Assembly (NCBI GenBank): GCA_944548615.1
Contig: OX155951.1
Location: forward strand, 24,548,915-24,612,914
Source: Micropterix aruncella
Lineage: Eukaryota > Arthropoda > Insecta > Lepidoptera > Micropterigidae
Reading direction: 5' to 3'
Length of the DNA stretch: 64,000 bases
Shown: positions 12,661 to 27,494 of the stretch, piece after piece
Layout of the letters: every line of letters starts with the position of its first letter
Position numbering within the stretch: the stretch's first letter is position 1
Position numbers and translations under genes: made by a program
The notes under the pieces: generated by a model
Database searches by the model: none
The model's input: the letters and a program-made list of their open reading frames with translations, nothing else
What the model was told of the DNA's origin: nothing

Positions 12661-13260
12661 GCGCCATAGCCGCGATGCGTTGCAGATCGTGCTAATTTAA
12701 ATGCGAAATATTATGATTTTTGTGCATTTTAGGCACTGCACCAAAGTAGCTCGCTATAACAAGTCAAATCTCCCTGACCGCTATTTCGAATAGCGGCTTT
12801 TAATGGATATGTCCTTTCGTATGTGTAGGTATGTATTTGAATCTTATAGGATTGGTCATCCAATATGGACGAATTCACTCGATTATCCCTCGTAACGCAT
12901 TTATTGACAAGGCATCGTCTAACAAACTGCTCCAGCTGCTCGAATCGGATGCGCACTTCAGTGCCGCGAGTACAATGTGCAATTAGTGGCCCAATGGGTC
13001 CGTCCGTAAGGTTGCTACAGTGGCGACTCACGTATGTGGCGGAGGATTTGTCGCACACAGAGGCAGCGCTGCCGTCGACCGATTCGCACCCCCGCAATTC
13101 CCCCATGCCAGCCGCCCCGAGCGACCCCACAAGCCGACTCCCTCTTGGACTCCGCTGGACACTGCATGGGCGGCGCGTGGCATGCACTACTACACGCTTA
13201 TGGTCCATATTTAAAAAGGTGCTCTTATCATTAGCAAGCCATCCATATGTGCAATTTGCA
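12661..13260. other. GC-rich island, no repeat partner in the window
   Basis: CG-rich unique-looking sequence flanked by AT-rich DNA. Overlapping open frames on both strands lack any recognisable domain and are typical of GC-rich noncoding DNA. It could be a conserved noncoding or regulatory block; this is inference only. Confidence 0.35.
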
Positions 13261-14480
13261 TAATATGGAGCTTATACACTCTTCCATATTGACAGCGGAC
13301 AGGATAAACGCCACAAAAGTCCCAAATTAGTTATTTTTCTGCGTCAATTGGTCCTAGTTTCATATGAAACTGATAGTTTTAAGCTGTCATTTAAGCAATG
13401 AAGATTTATACACTCGTGTTTTTTTTAATGAATTAAACGTTTTATTTTAAATGTGGAAATTAAAAAGGGATAGATCTCAAAAATATTTTACTGTTAATTA
13501 AGATATAGGAAGTACTAGACCAACATTTTATTTCGGGTGGTGCTTCAGTTATTTTTATTGAATTAACATGCCTGTAAAGTCATTTATTTTTCTTTCATTT
13601 TTCTTCTCATCTATATTGGCCTTGTCAATAATTTAATCTCCGATGTCGCTTAATTTTGTTACCACGAAAAAAATTAAAAATGTAATTCAGTTATTTTCGA
13701 CTTCCTATTTCATCGCAGTATTATTCCTTAAGCCCCACATCCCGATCCAAGTTTTAAACAAGTTGTTAGTTAAAATAAATACCGTTTATATAGAAAGTTT
13801 ACTTTACTAGTAACTAACTAGATTTTAACGCCATTTCGCTATATTTTGGCTTCGGCTGAGATTAATAATGTGGCTAGATTATTCTACTCGCATCATACAC
13901 ATATTATATTATGTACTATAACTATATTAGGTACTGTATTATAACAATATTTTTTTTTGCTATAGAAGGAAGGCGCTACCATTTTAAAAGATACAATCGG
14001 CACTGCCGCACGGGAAAAATGTAAAGTTTGGAAAGGTTACAATGTCGGAAAAACATCGAAATCCCTCTAGCGATATTTGAGTTCATCGTGACCTAACACA
14101 TATTAGTAACCTAACAGACATGCTTTTTGAGTACTTTTATTTATAACACTATATATTGTATTGAATAAGCCAATGAACACTACCAATATTACTCTATCGT
14201 CTCCTTCACCCCCCCCTCCCTCCCCCCCCCCACATCAATAAAACATAATAAGTTGCCTAGATATTATTAAATCAGACATCGAGATGTTTCATTGGACTCT
14301 TCGCGGAACCAGATCAGATGTAAGTATCTTCTGCACTGTGTCACTGATTTCGCTCCGTTCGCTGATGTGGTCGATTTCTAATTCATCCGACGAATCAAAC
14401 TTGCTGTCGACCTTAACTGACTAAAACAGTTAGCAAAGTCTATTCTGACCGTTTTATAATTGTGTCGAAAAAACCTGATA
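13261..14480. other. AT-rich sequence, nothing recognised
   Basis: Contains a C-rich run near 14209-14230. No coding or transposon signal was found. Confidence 0.45.
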
Positions 14481-14575
14481 ATTATAAATAGGATAGAAAA
14501 CGAATTTACCGCGTAAAATTTGTAGGACCCGACGTTTCGGTGACGTTGCAGCCGCCGTTGTCTAGGGTAGACTAG
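14481..14575 (+). repeat. Penelope-like element pLTR fragment
   Basis: This segment matches the reverse complement of 44083-44164 over about 80 bp, through ATTATAAATAGGATA, ATTTACCGCGT and GGTGACGTTGCAGCCGCC. It contains the GACGTTTCGG word typical of pLTRs of Penelope-like elements. No RT or GIY-YIG coding sequence accompanies it here. Confidence 0.65.
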
Positions 14576-15009
14576 TCTTCGATTTTATAAAACCTGATAA
14601 GTTAAATAAAAAAGCTTTAAAATACATAGAAGCCAATAAATAAAATATTTCCCCGAAGTTACGACGCCGCATAGGCTGTGGGCACGTCCATACCATGGCG
14701 ATCTTTGACGCTACGTTTATTTACCCCGAGTAGACGGACAACACTGATTGGACATACTCGTATAGGCGGCAGATCGCCTCTCCTACTCCAGTTGCTGATA
14801 ACACAAAGCGGCAACGTCACATTGCTCTGCGGAATTTCATAGATACAAAAAGCCATGGTATTGCATGCCCACGGAGATATGAACCGGATAAATAACCATT
14901 GTCTTTAAGATATTTTTAAGTTTGGTCGACCCTCAAAAAAAATGATAAATGGCTCTTCTACCGTCGATATGAAGGGTATAGTTCAATTTTGGAAATTTTA
15001 TTTCAAGGA
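14576..15009. other. unassigned sequence
   Basis: A moderately GC-rich patch at 14655-14870 carries no recognisable domain on either strand. Nothing else was seen. Confidence 0.4.
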
Positions 15010-15285
15010 ATACAGTGGCATAGTGATTAGGTCGCCTGATCTTAATTTGTAAAGTCCCTGGGTTCGATTTCTGCCTGGGTTTCAATTTTCCCTTGGGACA
15101 AAATTACCTGAATTGCATTTCAATTCTGTCGATCGAATGCAATAACAAGACAAACACTTACAGACATGTTACACGCATGCAAACATATATTGGAAGATAC
15201 CTGGTCGTTTCTTTCTGATCCTGTGCGGAAACCAGGTTTCCCAATCTTGAGTCGATTTTTACCTCAACGGACAAGAGAGTAGAGA
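15010..15285 (+). mobile_element. tRNA-derived SINE
   Basis: The first 75 bases look like a tRNA-derived promoter head. An A-box-like GTGGCATAGTGATTAGG is followed at the right distance by a B box, GGGTTCGATTT, in CCCTGGGTTCGATTTCTGCC. The sequence cannot fold as a functional tRNA with a paired acceptor stem as far as I can see. A tRNA-unrelated body follows, including CGATCGAATGCAATAAC and a GGAAACCAGGTTTCCC self-complementary stretch. The 3' end is uncertain. It would be transcribed by RNA polymerase III and moved by a partner LINE. Confidence 0.7.
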
Positions 15286-17421
<2,136 letters not shown>

Positions 17422-17469
17422 CAGCGCATGATAGGTATATTTCGAGCAGTCGCCGTACCGCTACTTATT

Positions 17470-17770
17470 AAATAAATCCGTCCATACGTCCAGTCCAGAG
17501 CGTTTGAATTATTTAGAAATTTATGTGAGGTTCGCAGCGGAGAAATGGCGTTAATCTGGGGCTCTGGCGGACGGTGGCTCCGGTAGTCGTGTTTCCATTA
17601 GTCTGTCTAGTTTCAGTCGCACTTGACTAATCAAATAACCCGTCCGAGTGACCCTGCCGCCCCGTCGCCAGTGGCGTACCGTGGCCAATCTCCTCTCATA
17701 CGATAGCTTCACCGAATTCACCATACTGCATCGCCACAGCCCCAACGACAACGGCGCCCCTGACGATAAT
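17470..17770. other. GC-rich island, unassigned
   Basis: A CG-rich, unique-looking block between AT-rich flanks. The minus-strand open frame at 17551-17751 has no recognisable domain. Confidence 0.35.
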
Positions 17771-18350
17771 TGATTTTCCTCTAATGGAACCAGAGATACT
17801 CATTGTTTGGAAATGTACGTTTAATATAAGCAAATACCTAGATATTAATACATTTTGTTAGTTGTTAATGACCAATAATTATATTGATCAATGACAAAGA
17901 CGGAAATTAAAGTTAAGAATATTAAAAATGCAATCATTTATTAATTTTGGTTTGATTTTATAATATTAGTTTAGTATACCTACTGTCTTAGTTCCTATTT
18001 TGATTGATTTTGATTGCGCCGTTTTTTTTATATCAGATTATTAATATTATTTAAGGGGCACACTTAGTGTAATCGTCTAAACAAAGTGACTTTTGGGAAT
18101 TCTTTAAAGAAAAGTAGGTAATGCATCAATTGTTTTCAAATTTTGAGAATATGTTTGTGCATAAATAATGCATACATAATATTTTTTTAAAATTAAATAA
18201 ATATATTTTCAGCAAGTTACTCGACATCTCCGAAGACTCCAGAGTTAAATTGCTTACATTTAATTGTACTATTTTACATGAATACAAATAATTTCGACTT
18301 TATTACTTTAATCGTTTCGAATTGTCTCGGTAGATGATTTTATTACCGAA
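17771..18350. other. AT-rich sequence, nothing recognised
   Basis: No supported feature was found. Confidence 0.45.
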
Positions 18351-18600
18351 AAGACTATATTATTTATTATTATTTTATTTATACCGTAGCCGGCGATTGG
18401 AGAGAGGGTCGCTCTCGCAGCCAATACGCTGCTGTCGGTGCCGCTGGATCTCTTACTCTATTCACGATTCGCTTCCATTCTTGACGCTTTTTTGCTACGT
18501 CTCGAGCATCCCTAGCCGAAAATCGTTGATTCTAAAGGTCATCTTTGATGTTATTTAGCCAGGTTTTCTTCGGTGCCGATCGCTGAATTCTCCATTCTCC
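18351..18600 (-). pseudogene. RTE-like retrotransposon C-terminal remnant
   Basis: On the minus strand the frame reads PKKTWLNNIKDDL, a stop, then SARDARDVAKKRQEWKRIVN and DPAAPTAAYWL. This matches the conserved end of RTE-type ORFs, where a 'W...I..DL' block is followed by 'A.DR..W+..V...DP'. A (TAA)n-like stretch at the low-coordinate end (about 18359-18382) could be the 3' tail. It is 5'-truncated and carries an internal stop. Confidence 0.6.
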
Positions 18601-20037
18601 AATGAGGCGATAAGGTGGGTTTGAGATTCAACGGTGATCACCCGTGTCGGTGTGGAATACTACGTAAAGTGTCGCCGCTCCCACTAACTGGAAAATTTCG
18701 TAGTTACTGCACAAAGTTTAGGAAAAGGGTTTTCTTTTTATCCTCTGATGACTCAAACCCCTCGCCGTCTATTAGTCTTTACCCTTTATTAGTATTTTTC
18801 TCCTGCAGCCTTTATTATATGTATCTACGGTTTCCGCTTGAAAAAAGATGTTAGGTCACAGGGAGTTTTTGTCTTTAATCCTAGGGATTAAGAGTAGGTG
18901 TACCCTTACCCTAGCACAGTCCCTTCCATTTGTCTTTGAACCATCGCCGTAAAAAGTACTCGTATTTTATCGGATGCTTCTATATTACCAAGGTCCTCAC
19001 CCTCAGGAATTAACCTTCCTGAAAGTTGTTTTTTGTACACATCTTTATTAGTGAGATGTCATCTACTCCAGCTGTGTTATGTTGTTCCTTTCCCCCTCCC
19101 TGTCTGGGCTCTGTTATTCCCCTTGGTGTTTTAATATTTTAGCTTCTGAAGAAAAATGGCTGTTCTCGCTGTATCTTGTTTTACAAGAGTGTTCTAGGTG
19201 GTATGACCAATAAAACTAGTAAGAATAGAAACTATAAATTATAATTTTAAATGGCTGTTGAAGTTGGAGCGTTTTGGAACGGAGAAAGAACTGACAATAT
19301 TTGTCCAATAATAATAATAATAGTACAATTATTAAAATACAAAATTATTATACCACAGTATCAGTAATATACCACAGTAATAGACAATAGTAAAAGCCAC
19401 AGTGACATTCAATAATAATACAATTATTGTACTTAATTTCTTTATAATATTAGGTTAATAAAATTATCAATATATGTATTTCTATGACTAATATTAGTGT
19501 TTTATATATAACAGGTAGTAAACATACTTTGTATTTTTAATCTCCACATAATACATAATTTTTACTAATTTTTCTAATAAACTTCACTTTTAATATGTCA
19601 GCTCGCAATGTGAAATAATTCGTAGATTGCACATCTCGGTACAGGCGTGTAATACAGTCTTAGGAGTATCACTTCCAAAGGAGCAGAAATATATACAAAA
19701 TAAAAACGGTTTCGGCCATTTTGTAAAATGGCTTCTAAAACTCCGTCCACAATATGGTGATGTATACTCAACTTTTCTCACTCGCCTATATTTACTTTAC
19801 TCGGTTCTGTTTGTTAGATAAATCAGTACTGATTTTTACGAGACTCTACTACAGGGACAGGGATAGTAAGCCTATTTAGATGTATAACGTCCTCGGTTTG
19901 CATTGGATTTTATTGAATCAGTTTGTCGCTTTATTTTAGTTTAAAAATCGAATATAAAGCGACCGGGGACCGCTGCTCATTACACTAGTCACATTTTCTT
20001 GCGTCATTTAGTATTACGTCACTTAGTCAATTATGGA
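18601..20037. other. unassigned sequence
   Basis: Mixed composition. Short open frames near 18615-18854 and 19590-19821 have no recognisable domain. No repeat partner was found within the window. Confidence 0.4.
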
Positions 20038-20074
20038 ATATCCAACATACCCTTATTCTAGGTATGTTGGATAT
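20038..20074. repeat. perfect stem-loop, 14 bp arms
   Basis: ATATCCAACATACC at 20038-20051 is followed after a 9-base loop by its exact complement GGTATGTTGGATAT at 20061-20074. Confidence 0.85.
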
Positions 20075-20084
20075 ATGGTAAGTG

Positions 20085-20480
20085 GACGCCGAGCTTTACT
20101 ATAAGTAGTCTCCAATCCCCGCATCACGCAACGAGCGCGCAAATATCCCAAAACTAGATTAAAACTACAGAGCAGCGATTGACTCAGCGAATTTCCGCTT
20201 AAATGATCGTTCAATTTGTGGGGCCGCGGCGGCCGTGGGCGAGGCAGAGCGGTGGCAGGCGCGCTTTGGACTCGACGAGGCGAAGGCATGGCGGAGACAC
20301 CTCCCCGCACTAACTTTTAGCCGCTTCACCGATATCAATTTCTGGCAGTTTAATTAAATCGGACCAGCTCGCAGCCGCCTCAGCTCAGGTGGGCGACACT
20401 CATTGTAACTTCGCGACAACAACTTCTCCCGCAAACTCTACCTCCTAAAATTGCATTCATCCAGTGAAAATAATTAGACG
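20085..20480. other. GC-rich island with homeodomain-like AATTA words
   Basis: A CG-rich block (GGGGCCGCGGCGGCCG core near 20219) next to TTTAATTAAATC. No coding sense is evident. The minus-strand frame 20053-20310 is Arg/Pro-rich by composition only. It may be conserved noncoding DNA. Confidence 0.35.
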
Positions 20481-22304
20481 AATAAATTAATCAATGAATT
20501 TTCCTAACCCAGACAGAAGTGCTCCAGAGACGCTAAACCAAATGCACCAGGGGGTCTAGGATTGAGGAGCACCTGCCCTTAAGGATGTGAAGGAAAAAAA
20601 GGTAAATCAATCGACCAGTATGTGCACTAGCAACTTCGAACCGATATAGGAAAATAGAAGGGTTAATTAGCATTTATTTTAAAAAGTATTTATTGTAATT
20701 AGTATTGTAGTCATTATTTATTGTAATATTATTGTGTGGAATTTATTGTATTGTATAGTATTTATTTGGTTTATTACATTGTATATTGTATATTTGTATT
20801 GTATAATATATATATTTTTTAATTACTGTGTAGTATTTGTTCTATTTATTGTGTTGTATTATTGTATAATATTTATTGTATTGCAAATAGCAGTAAATAG
20901 TATTTATAGCCAATTTGTCTACCTTTCTTGTTACTTTCGGTCATAGTATGTAGTATATTCTGGATCTCTTTAGCTTGCCTTTTGTCTGATGTTTCGTTGT
21001 ATAGTAGATTTACTTTATTTTATCAATTAGAAATCAACAAATTTGCAAAGTAATAGGTACCTAAAAATACTTTAATTATTACAAATAACACCTTGTAAAA
21101 CCTGCAGTAAATTTGTATAATAAAATTAAATATCATATAAATGAGATAGCAGATCTAAAATCATGTAGTATATTATTATTTTATAAAATATTCTGCAAAA
21201 ATATAATAATTAAAACACTTCGGAATAGTTAAGTCTAAGTTTCAGTACGCTATTGACGAAGTACAGGTCAAATAGGGTGCGCTGATTTTAAAAACTCTCC
21301 ATTTTGCATCATAACTCTCGTAATAAATTTCAATTTAGCATCATAACTCTCGAAATTGACGTCCCGTGGAATCTGTAGCAAATAACACTCAGAGATAGTT
21401 TCTATATTCTCAACAAACTGTTAATATGTATTGCGTAACAAAGAATCCATATCACCGGCCTGTACCGAAGTCTGATTATTGCATTGAAAATGGTTTTCAA
21501 GACTAGTGCATCGGAGAATGGTCTTGGCACAGGAAAGAAAACAGATAAAGTGCAATATGTTGATCAAACCGTACTTTGGAATGGAAAGTTATCCCAGGAT
21601 CCCTTAAATAAGGGGGAGAAGGGTATTACAGTACAGTGGCTGATGATTTACAGAGCTATTTTGTGGAGGAAAATATCTAAGGATTTTCCGTTATTTGTCT
21701 GTTACATTGCTAACACAATATTAAGTGCCTACGCCGACTTTTAAGCCGGTCAGTTTTGCACCTTTCTCGTGAAAACATGAGCTCCGTTTTGTCGTTCACC
21801 ATTGCTGAAAAAATCGTCCATGTGCTATCCCACCCCATGCGCAAAATATTTTTAAATGTATCATATCTTGACTTATCTATATTTAAGCAGCTTTTAGAAA
21901 AATATTTACTTATAAAAGTATAAAATATGATTTAAAATCAATATAAGCACATATTTTGATAATTACCTAACTTTATATTTTACATTTTTCATACAAAATA
22001 TTTTATTTTAAATATATTTTGAAAAATGTATTTATGTTGTTAGAAGTAATGGAACTAGCTATTACTATTAGCAAACTATGTTGGGACAAGCCCTATTATG
22101 TAACCGACAATACTGAAGATATGTTCTTAATAAAGTAAATACAAAGCTGCACATTATAAAAGAATGGCTATTTATAGCACTTCGTTATAAACATTAAAAC
22201 AAACATTAAACAAAAAAAACACTAAACATTAAAAAAACTGGTTACTTTTAGGATCCACGGTAAAGGTATACAATACACACGTGTAATAATGAGTGTTGGG
22301 ATTG
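20481..22304. other. AT-rich sequence, nothing recognised
   Basis: An 86-codon frame at 21484-21744 has no recognisable motif. Two related 20-base words (GCATCATAACTCTCG) occur at 21306 and 21339. Confidence 0.4.
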
Positions 22305-22930
22305 CTCAAAGTCTGAACAGGTGGAGTCGATAAAATACCTAGGTATAATAATGAGTTACCACCTTAGATGGCAGGAGTATATCGAGATGTTAGCCGAGAA
22401 AGTTAGAAAACTGGTATTTGCCTTCAGGGAGGTATGAAATATCTTAGGCCCGGGGACTGAAAAGCGTCTACTATGCGTTGTGTAAATGTTTTTTAAGCTA
22501 CTAGATAATAGGTTTGGGCGGATGCAACAAAACCATTATCTCGCCTCTAGATATCACACAAAAAGTATAGTAGAAATACAATAGTTGCCCGCAAACCGTA
22601 TCGCAATCCTTCGTAGCATCATTTCATCAATTATAAGGCTTGACACCAGAAAAATTATATCTAAAAGAGCACTTTGTTATACTCTATTTAATGTCAAGAC
22701 GAAGCCATCACAAAAGCAATAGAAACTAGAAAATCAGAAAAGGATAATATGACGATTCCGATATTAAACACCGCATTTGGATTACGACTTTAAACATTTA
22801 TTGTCCCAAGAATGTTTAACACCCTTCCTACCTATATCAAGCGGCTAATAATAAGAAAAACTTTAAAAAATGCTTTCTACTTGGTTCATCAATCAAGATA
22901 GAATAAGCATTTCGAATATGCTAAATATTT
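22305..22930 (+). pseudogene. CR1/jockey-like reverse transcriptase C-terminal remnant
   Basis: The translated piece ESIKYLGIIMSYHLRWQEYI, then KVRKLVFAFREV, aligns with REIKYLGIIIDRHLRWELH and RLRKLIYIFIQLRDIL of the better-preserved copy at 56714-57478. Later pieces (ANRIAILRSI and PRMFNTLPTYI-like text) fit the thumb region and C-terminal tail. Many stops and frameshifts are present, so this copy is old. The AT-rich region up to about 23300 may be its 3' UTR. Confidence 0.7.
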
Positions 22931-23733
22931 TACGCTGTTCATTTGATTACATACACAATACATACATTTAAAATATACAGGACTTATTAATTGTACAAGG
23001 ATTATTTAATTTTATTTCAATTATTATTATAACTCGGATAGGTGCATTATTATTTTATTTTATTTTATTTCAATTAAATATTGTACCTATTAATATTGTG
23101 GTGATTTTATTGTACTTGCTGTTCCTGATTCCATTAATTATTTTACTTACTGTTTTTATCGTTTCACCTCTTCCTCTTCTGCTGAAACTACTACGATTTT
23201 TATTCCCACTTCATCATTTTCTTCCGATTTTTTTATCTTTTTCTAATTCTTTCTTTTTTAACTTACTTTTTAATATTTTTAATCAATTCAATTCAATGCA
23301 ATCGATGTAGATTGGAATATACGTGGCTGTAACTAAGATAGCAAGTTGTCTACTCTAACAAACTACGTTTTAGTGAGGTAGTTATATAGTTTTATATTGA
23401 CTATTCAGCTTTCTATTATTGGACCAGAATTTTTTTGGCATTACTAGGTATTTTGTGAACACTATTTGGCATTATATTAATAAATAAATATTGGGTATTA
23501 TATAGCGTCATTACTAATATTATGGGACTTACTTTTCGTGATATTGAGGACCAAGCTTAGGCATACGGCAATACTCTCCTCTTCCCAACCCTACTCAGAG
23601 CTGAATTATTCAATTTGTAGACAGAAATGATGTGGTTTTTATTGCGTGTAAATTTTATGTGAATATATCGCTCCTCCCATCAAATAGATTTATAACTTGA
23701 AAAATTCCAATTATAATTTTTCATTATAAAAAA
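22931..23733. other. AT-rich sequence, possibly retroelement 3' UTR
   Basis: The segment is T-rich and resembles in composition the 3' region that follows the related RT copy near 57480-57770. No coding function is proposed for the hydrophobic frame at 23098-23310, which follows from the T-richness. Confidence 0.35.
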
Positions 23734-23858
23734 TATCGCCATTTCTCATTTTACACTCTCAAAAAGATTTAAAACTGTTAGTTCACTAATTCGTTAATGG
23801 CACTAGTAAAGTAATAGTTACGACTCTTTAGGGAGTGTAAATTGAGAAATGGCGATAT
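23734..23858. mobile_element. 125 bp hairpin MITE
   Basis: The first 28 bases (ATATCGCCATTTCTCA...) are repeated inverted at the right end (...GAGAAATGGCGATAT) with about three mismatches. It directly abuts the outer end of the long TIR of the Academ-like element, so it is either a separate MITE or a foldback tip of that element. Confidence 0.6.
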
Positions 23859-24222
23859 AGTCCCCTTTCAAATGTACAAATATAGGCTCCCGTGTGTTCC
23901 TTCAGTATGCAAGTGTGAAAGTAGTCTTAATCTCTTCGTTTGACCATGTGGAAACATAATTTTGATGGTGGCACTCTCAAAAATGGTGCGTTTGGGCGCT
24001 GCGGGCCAAAAACAAAATGGCCGCCATCAAAAACACGTTTTCCTATTTATATCAGTAACCGTTGAAGATACGAAAAAATGTTTTTTACAAAAAATGTAGC
24101 TACACAAATTATACATAGAAAAGGTCCTTACAACTTTCTTTGTATAACTAACCGTTGTCTCAAAAAAATTACTTTTGTAAAAAGAATAATCAAAAAATAT
24201 AAATTTTAGGGTTTTGCAAGTG
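23859..24222 (+). repeat. left long TIR of the Academ-like element
   Basis: It pairs with 27495-27866 in inverted orientation. It probably holds transposase binding sites and the promoter, because the coding region begins only 20 bases inside it. Confidence 0.85.
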
Positions 24223-24241
24223 AATAATCATATGTACGGTA

Positions 24242-27200
24242 ATGAACGAGAAGCCTACTACACATTTTCCAACTTGGGCTGGCTATAACAGCCTCTTGAT
24301 AGATCAGCAGAAGCCTGTGTCAAGAGTTACCATGCTACCTATGATCCCAGAGTCACCAACTAATCAATCAGTGCAGCTTACTGTGATGAAACAACTGGAG
24401 AAACTAAATAGTTCAGTCCACTATACAAGTCCCGATGTAGAAGCCACTAAGAAAAAGGTAGTTGTCACAGTTGACATGGCTCTTTACAAACCAATAAAAC
24501 AGCTGGAAATGGCTGTAAATGAATATAAGGAGGGATGGCTTCTGAAGTCTGGTGAGCTACATATCATAGTTGCTCAGCTCCGGACAATAGGAGAGCTCAT
24601 TGAAGGTTCAGGTATACCTGAATTGTGGATTGAATGTGGATTATATTCAGCAGCAACAATGAAACAAATCCTAGACGGTAAACACATCAGAAGAGGAATT
24701 GAAGCTCATATATCTACTGCCTCTACACTAACTAACCTACTCTTAGAAGAATTTCAAAAAGAATTTCCAGGGCAGCTATACTGTTTGAAGCCTCATCTCC
24801 AAGAACTAGTAGAAACATTAACAACTAGTGATAAAAAAGAGCTGAAAAGGGTAAATTCCACAATAGTTTCTTCCCTACAAGAAAGAAAGATTATTCAAAA
24901 TATTGAAAACTTTTCAGCAACAAAAAAGCAAAAGCATCCTGTTTTCAAACTAGCTTGCACGTATATGGATATGGTGCAAGTAATGATGAATTTCATAAGA
25001 GCTGTAAGAACATCTGATTGAACCCTGTATTTAGCATCCGCCCACGAGTTTGTTAAACTTCTTTACATTTAATAGACTTAGCTATGCTAGAATGATCACC
25101 TTATATCTTTCAGAGATGGAAAACTTGGAATCAACAGATCCAAAAATCTGGAAACAGTTTATGGAAGGTAATTGGGTAGTGAACAGAAGTAAAGTACCAT
25201 TTTGTTCTCTAGGTGCGGATGAGGCTCTGGAACACCAAAATCGAAAACTAAAGGTACATGGAGGACTTGTGGGTATAACACTAAATGAGAATGCTCGAAA
25301 TCGATACTTCCTTGCTAATTCGGAACTAACTAGAATTGCATGTGAAACTGAGAAAATGATTGGATTAAAAAGTACAGAACGAAGTCAACATCACGAAGTG
25401 TCAGTAAAACTCCAACAGCGCCAGGGCGATAATGTGCTTACACTAATGGAAGCATTTAAAAACTCAACAAATCCCTTCCAATATAATAGTGATGACCTCA
25501 TTCATATCCTCACTCAGCGAGTCTTTCCTCAAGAAGTAAAAGTGTATTTAGACAGTGTTGCCGAAGTTGGTAAAGATCTCCATAATATTTTCTTAGATCA
25601 ACGAATTCGTTCAAAAACAATTACGTTCTGGGCTCCCATGAAAAAGAATGTCATAAAAACGTGTAAATCAGTAGCTAAGAAGATTAAAATTACCATCAAA
25701 GACAAAACCGTTGCCATTAAGACAGACTTATCTCTCATTTCAAGATTGTTGATAGCTTCCAGAAGCAGACCTGACATAGATTTGAGGCACAATTTAAGCA
25801 ACTACGAGTTTTCAGCACTACCAAAGTCGTTGTTTGCAATTGACGGGAGTATGCACCATTGTCTGGCTAAGTACAAACTTACAGATGCTCTAGAATCAAT
25901 CCAAGAGAAACCTGCTGAAGAAAACGAAGATGATAATACGTCTACAGCTCATGATGTTCCAGTACATAATGACGAGCTACATGGAAAAGCTGTAATAGTA
26001 GATGGCATGGCACTTCTTCATAGCTACCACAAACCTACAACAGTGAAGACATGTTATGACCTCGGTGTGAAATTCAGCCAATGGATCGGACAAAAATTCA
26101 ATAACTATAGTGAGGTACCTATAGTTTTTGACTCGTACAAAGAAAACTCATTGAAGAAAGCGATGCGAGACATACGGCAAAAAGGCTCTGATCAAATCCA
26201 ATACAAAGTCAGGCCAGAAACAAAAATTGAAAGCATACCAATGCACAAACTATTGGCCCATGATAAGACGAAAGACGAACTAACCGAGTTCCTTTCCAAT
26301 CAAATACTCAAATTCGGTGAGACCAACAACAAGAAGTTGGTACTCAGTTGGAGGGACAAGGCAGCGTCATCACATGGGGATGATGTATCCTGTCTTTCAA
26401 GCACGCAAGAGGAGGCCGACACAAAGATTATATTACATGCAGCTTATTTAGCACAGAAAGGAATTAAAACTACTCACGTGTTCTCCCCTGATACTGACGT
26501 CCTTATTCTAGCACTAAGGCGATATCCACAACTTTCTAAAGATTTTGCTTTCTATCTTGGAGATGGTATTAAAAGGTTTGTTCAGATAAGGTCAATTTAC
26601 AGAGCACTTGGACCTCTGAAAGCCTCTGCACTCCCTGGACTACATGCACTTTCAGGAGCTGATGTAACAGGGTCATTTGCTGGCAAAGGAAAAATAAAGT
26701 GGTGGAAAGCTTTTAATTCAGCAAGTGATACGATGATAGAAGCTTTGGCTAAATTGGGGACAACACTGTTACTCACTGAAGATGTGAGGGCTAACTTGGA
26801 AGCACTCATTTGTCAGCTATACATCCCCAAAACATCATTGACAGACATAGGAGCAGTGCGATGGTTCTTGTTTACTAAAAAACAACATCAAGATGAGAAC
26901 CTTCCTCCAACAAAATCAGCACTAAATCCAGCATTGCTACGGGCTCACCTTCAATGTTTTGAGTGGAATCAGGACCTAATTCAGCATCCTAATAACCCGT
27001 CACCCTCAGATTTTGGATGGCAGAAAATAGGTAGTGCATACGAGCCTGTTGCTTGTACCAACCTCTGTGCACCAAAGCTTATCTTGGAGCTTTGCCGCTG
27101 CTCATGCTCAAAAAGACGTTGCTGTCCTCCATGTACGTGTCAGTCAAATGGACTCCGGTGTACTGAAATGTGCAAGTGCGAAGGTGATCCTGACCATTGC

Positions 27201-27287
27201 GACAATACGGGAGAATGCGAGGAAGACAATGATGAAGATCTAGGTTTAAGTGAAATTGGCATTGACAGTGATATTGATTGTATTTGA
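24242..27287 (+). pseudogene. Academ-like transposase with XPG/FEN1-like nuclease and CXC domain
   Basis: This is a protein of about 1015 residues, broken in two places. A TGA at 25019-25021 sits where the frame continues as TLYLASAHEFVKLLYI. A one-base shift at about 25067-25070 restores FNRLSYARMITLYLS. The first part (VTVDMALYKPIKQLEMA, GELHIIVAQLRTIGELI) and the early second part (SLGADEALEHQNRKLKVHGG) carry acidic residues spaced like a DDE-type core; this is inference. The middle holds an XPG/FEN1-like nuclease: VIVDGMALLHS and VPIVFDSY (N-region Asp), then QEEADTKIILHA and SPDTDVLILALR (internal acidic cluster), then a helix-hairpin-like LHALSGADVTGSFAGKG. The end has a CXC (tesmin/TSO1-type) motif from CRCSCSKRRCCPPCTC through CTEMCKCEGDPDHC, followed by an acidic tail. 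Everything but the two lesions is open, so the copy died recently. Confidence 0.85.
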
Positions 27288-27494
27288 AAATTTAACAAAT
27301 GTAATATTGTATTTCTTCAACAGTATTGTTATTACAAATTAGAGCTTTTCAAGAAATGTCTCTTTCCTCTTTCCAATTCCTACATAAAAAAAAATATAAA
27401 AATGGTATATTTGTTAATTTATTAAAGTTTAATACAGTTATTATTGTAATAAATCAGGAAACATGTAAAAAATTTCAAAAACTTTAAATATGTG

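Noticed and set aside
15010..15085. Possible functional tRNA gene
   Set aside because: A-box and B-box-like words are present but no acceptor stem pairing was found, and a SINE-like body follows. Called as a SINE.
21484..21744. 86-codon plus-strand frame
   Set aside because: No recognisable motif, no homologous partner in the window and no supporting signals.
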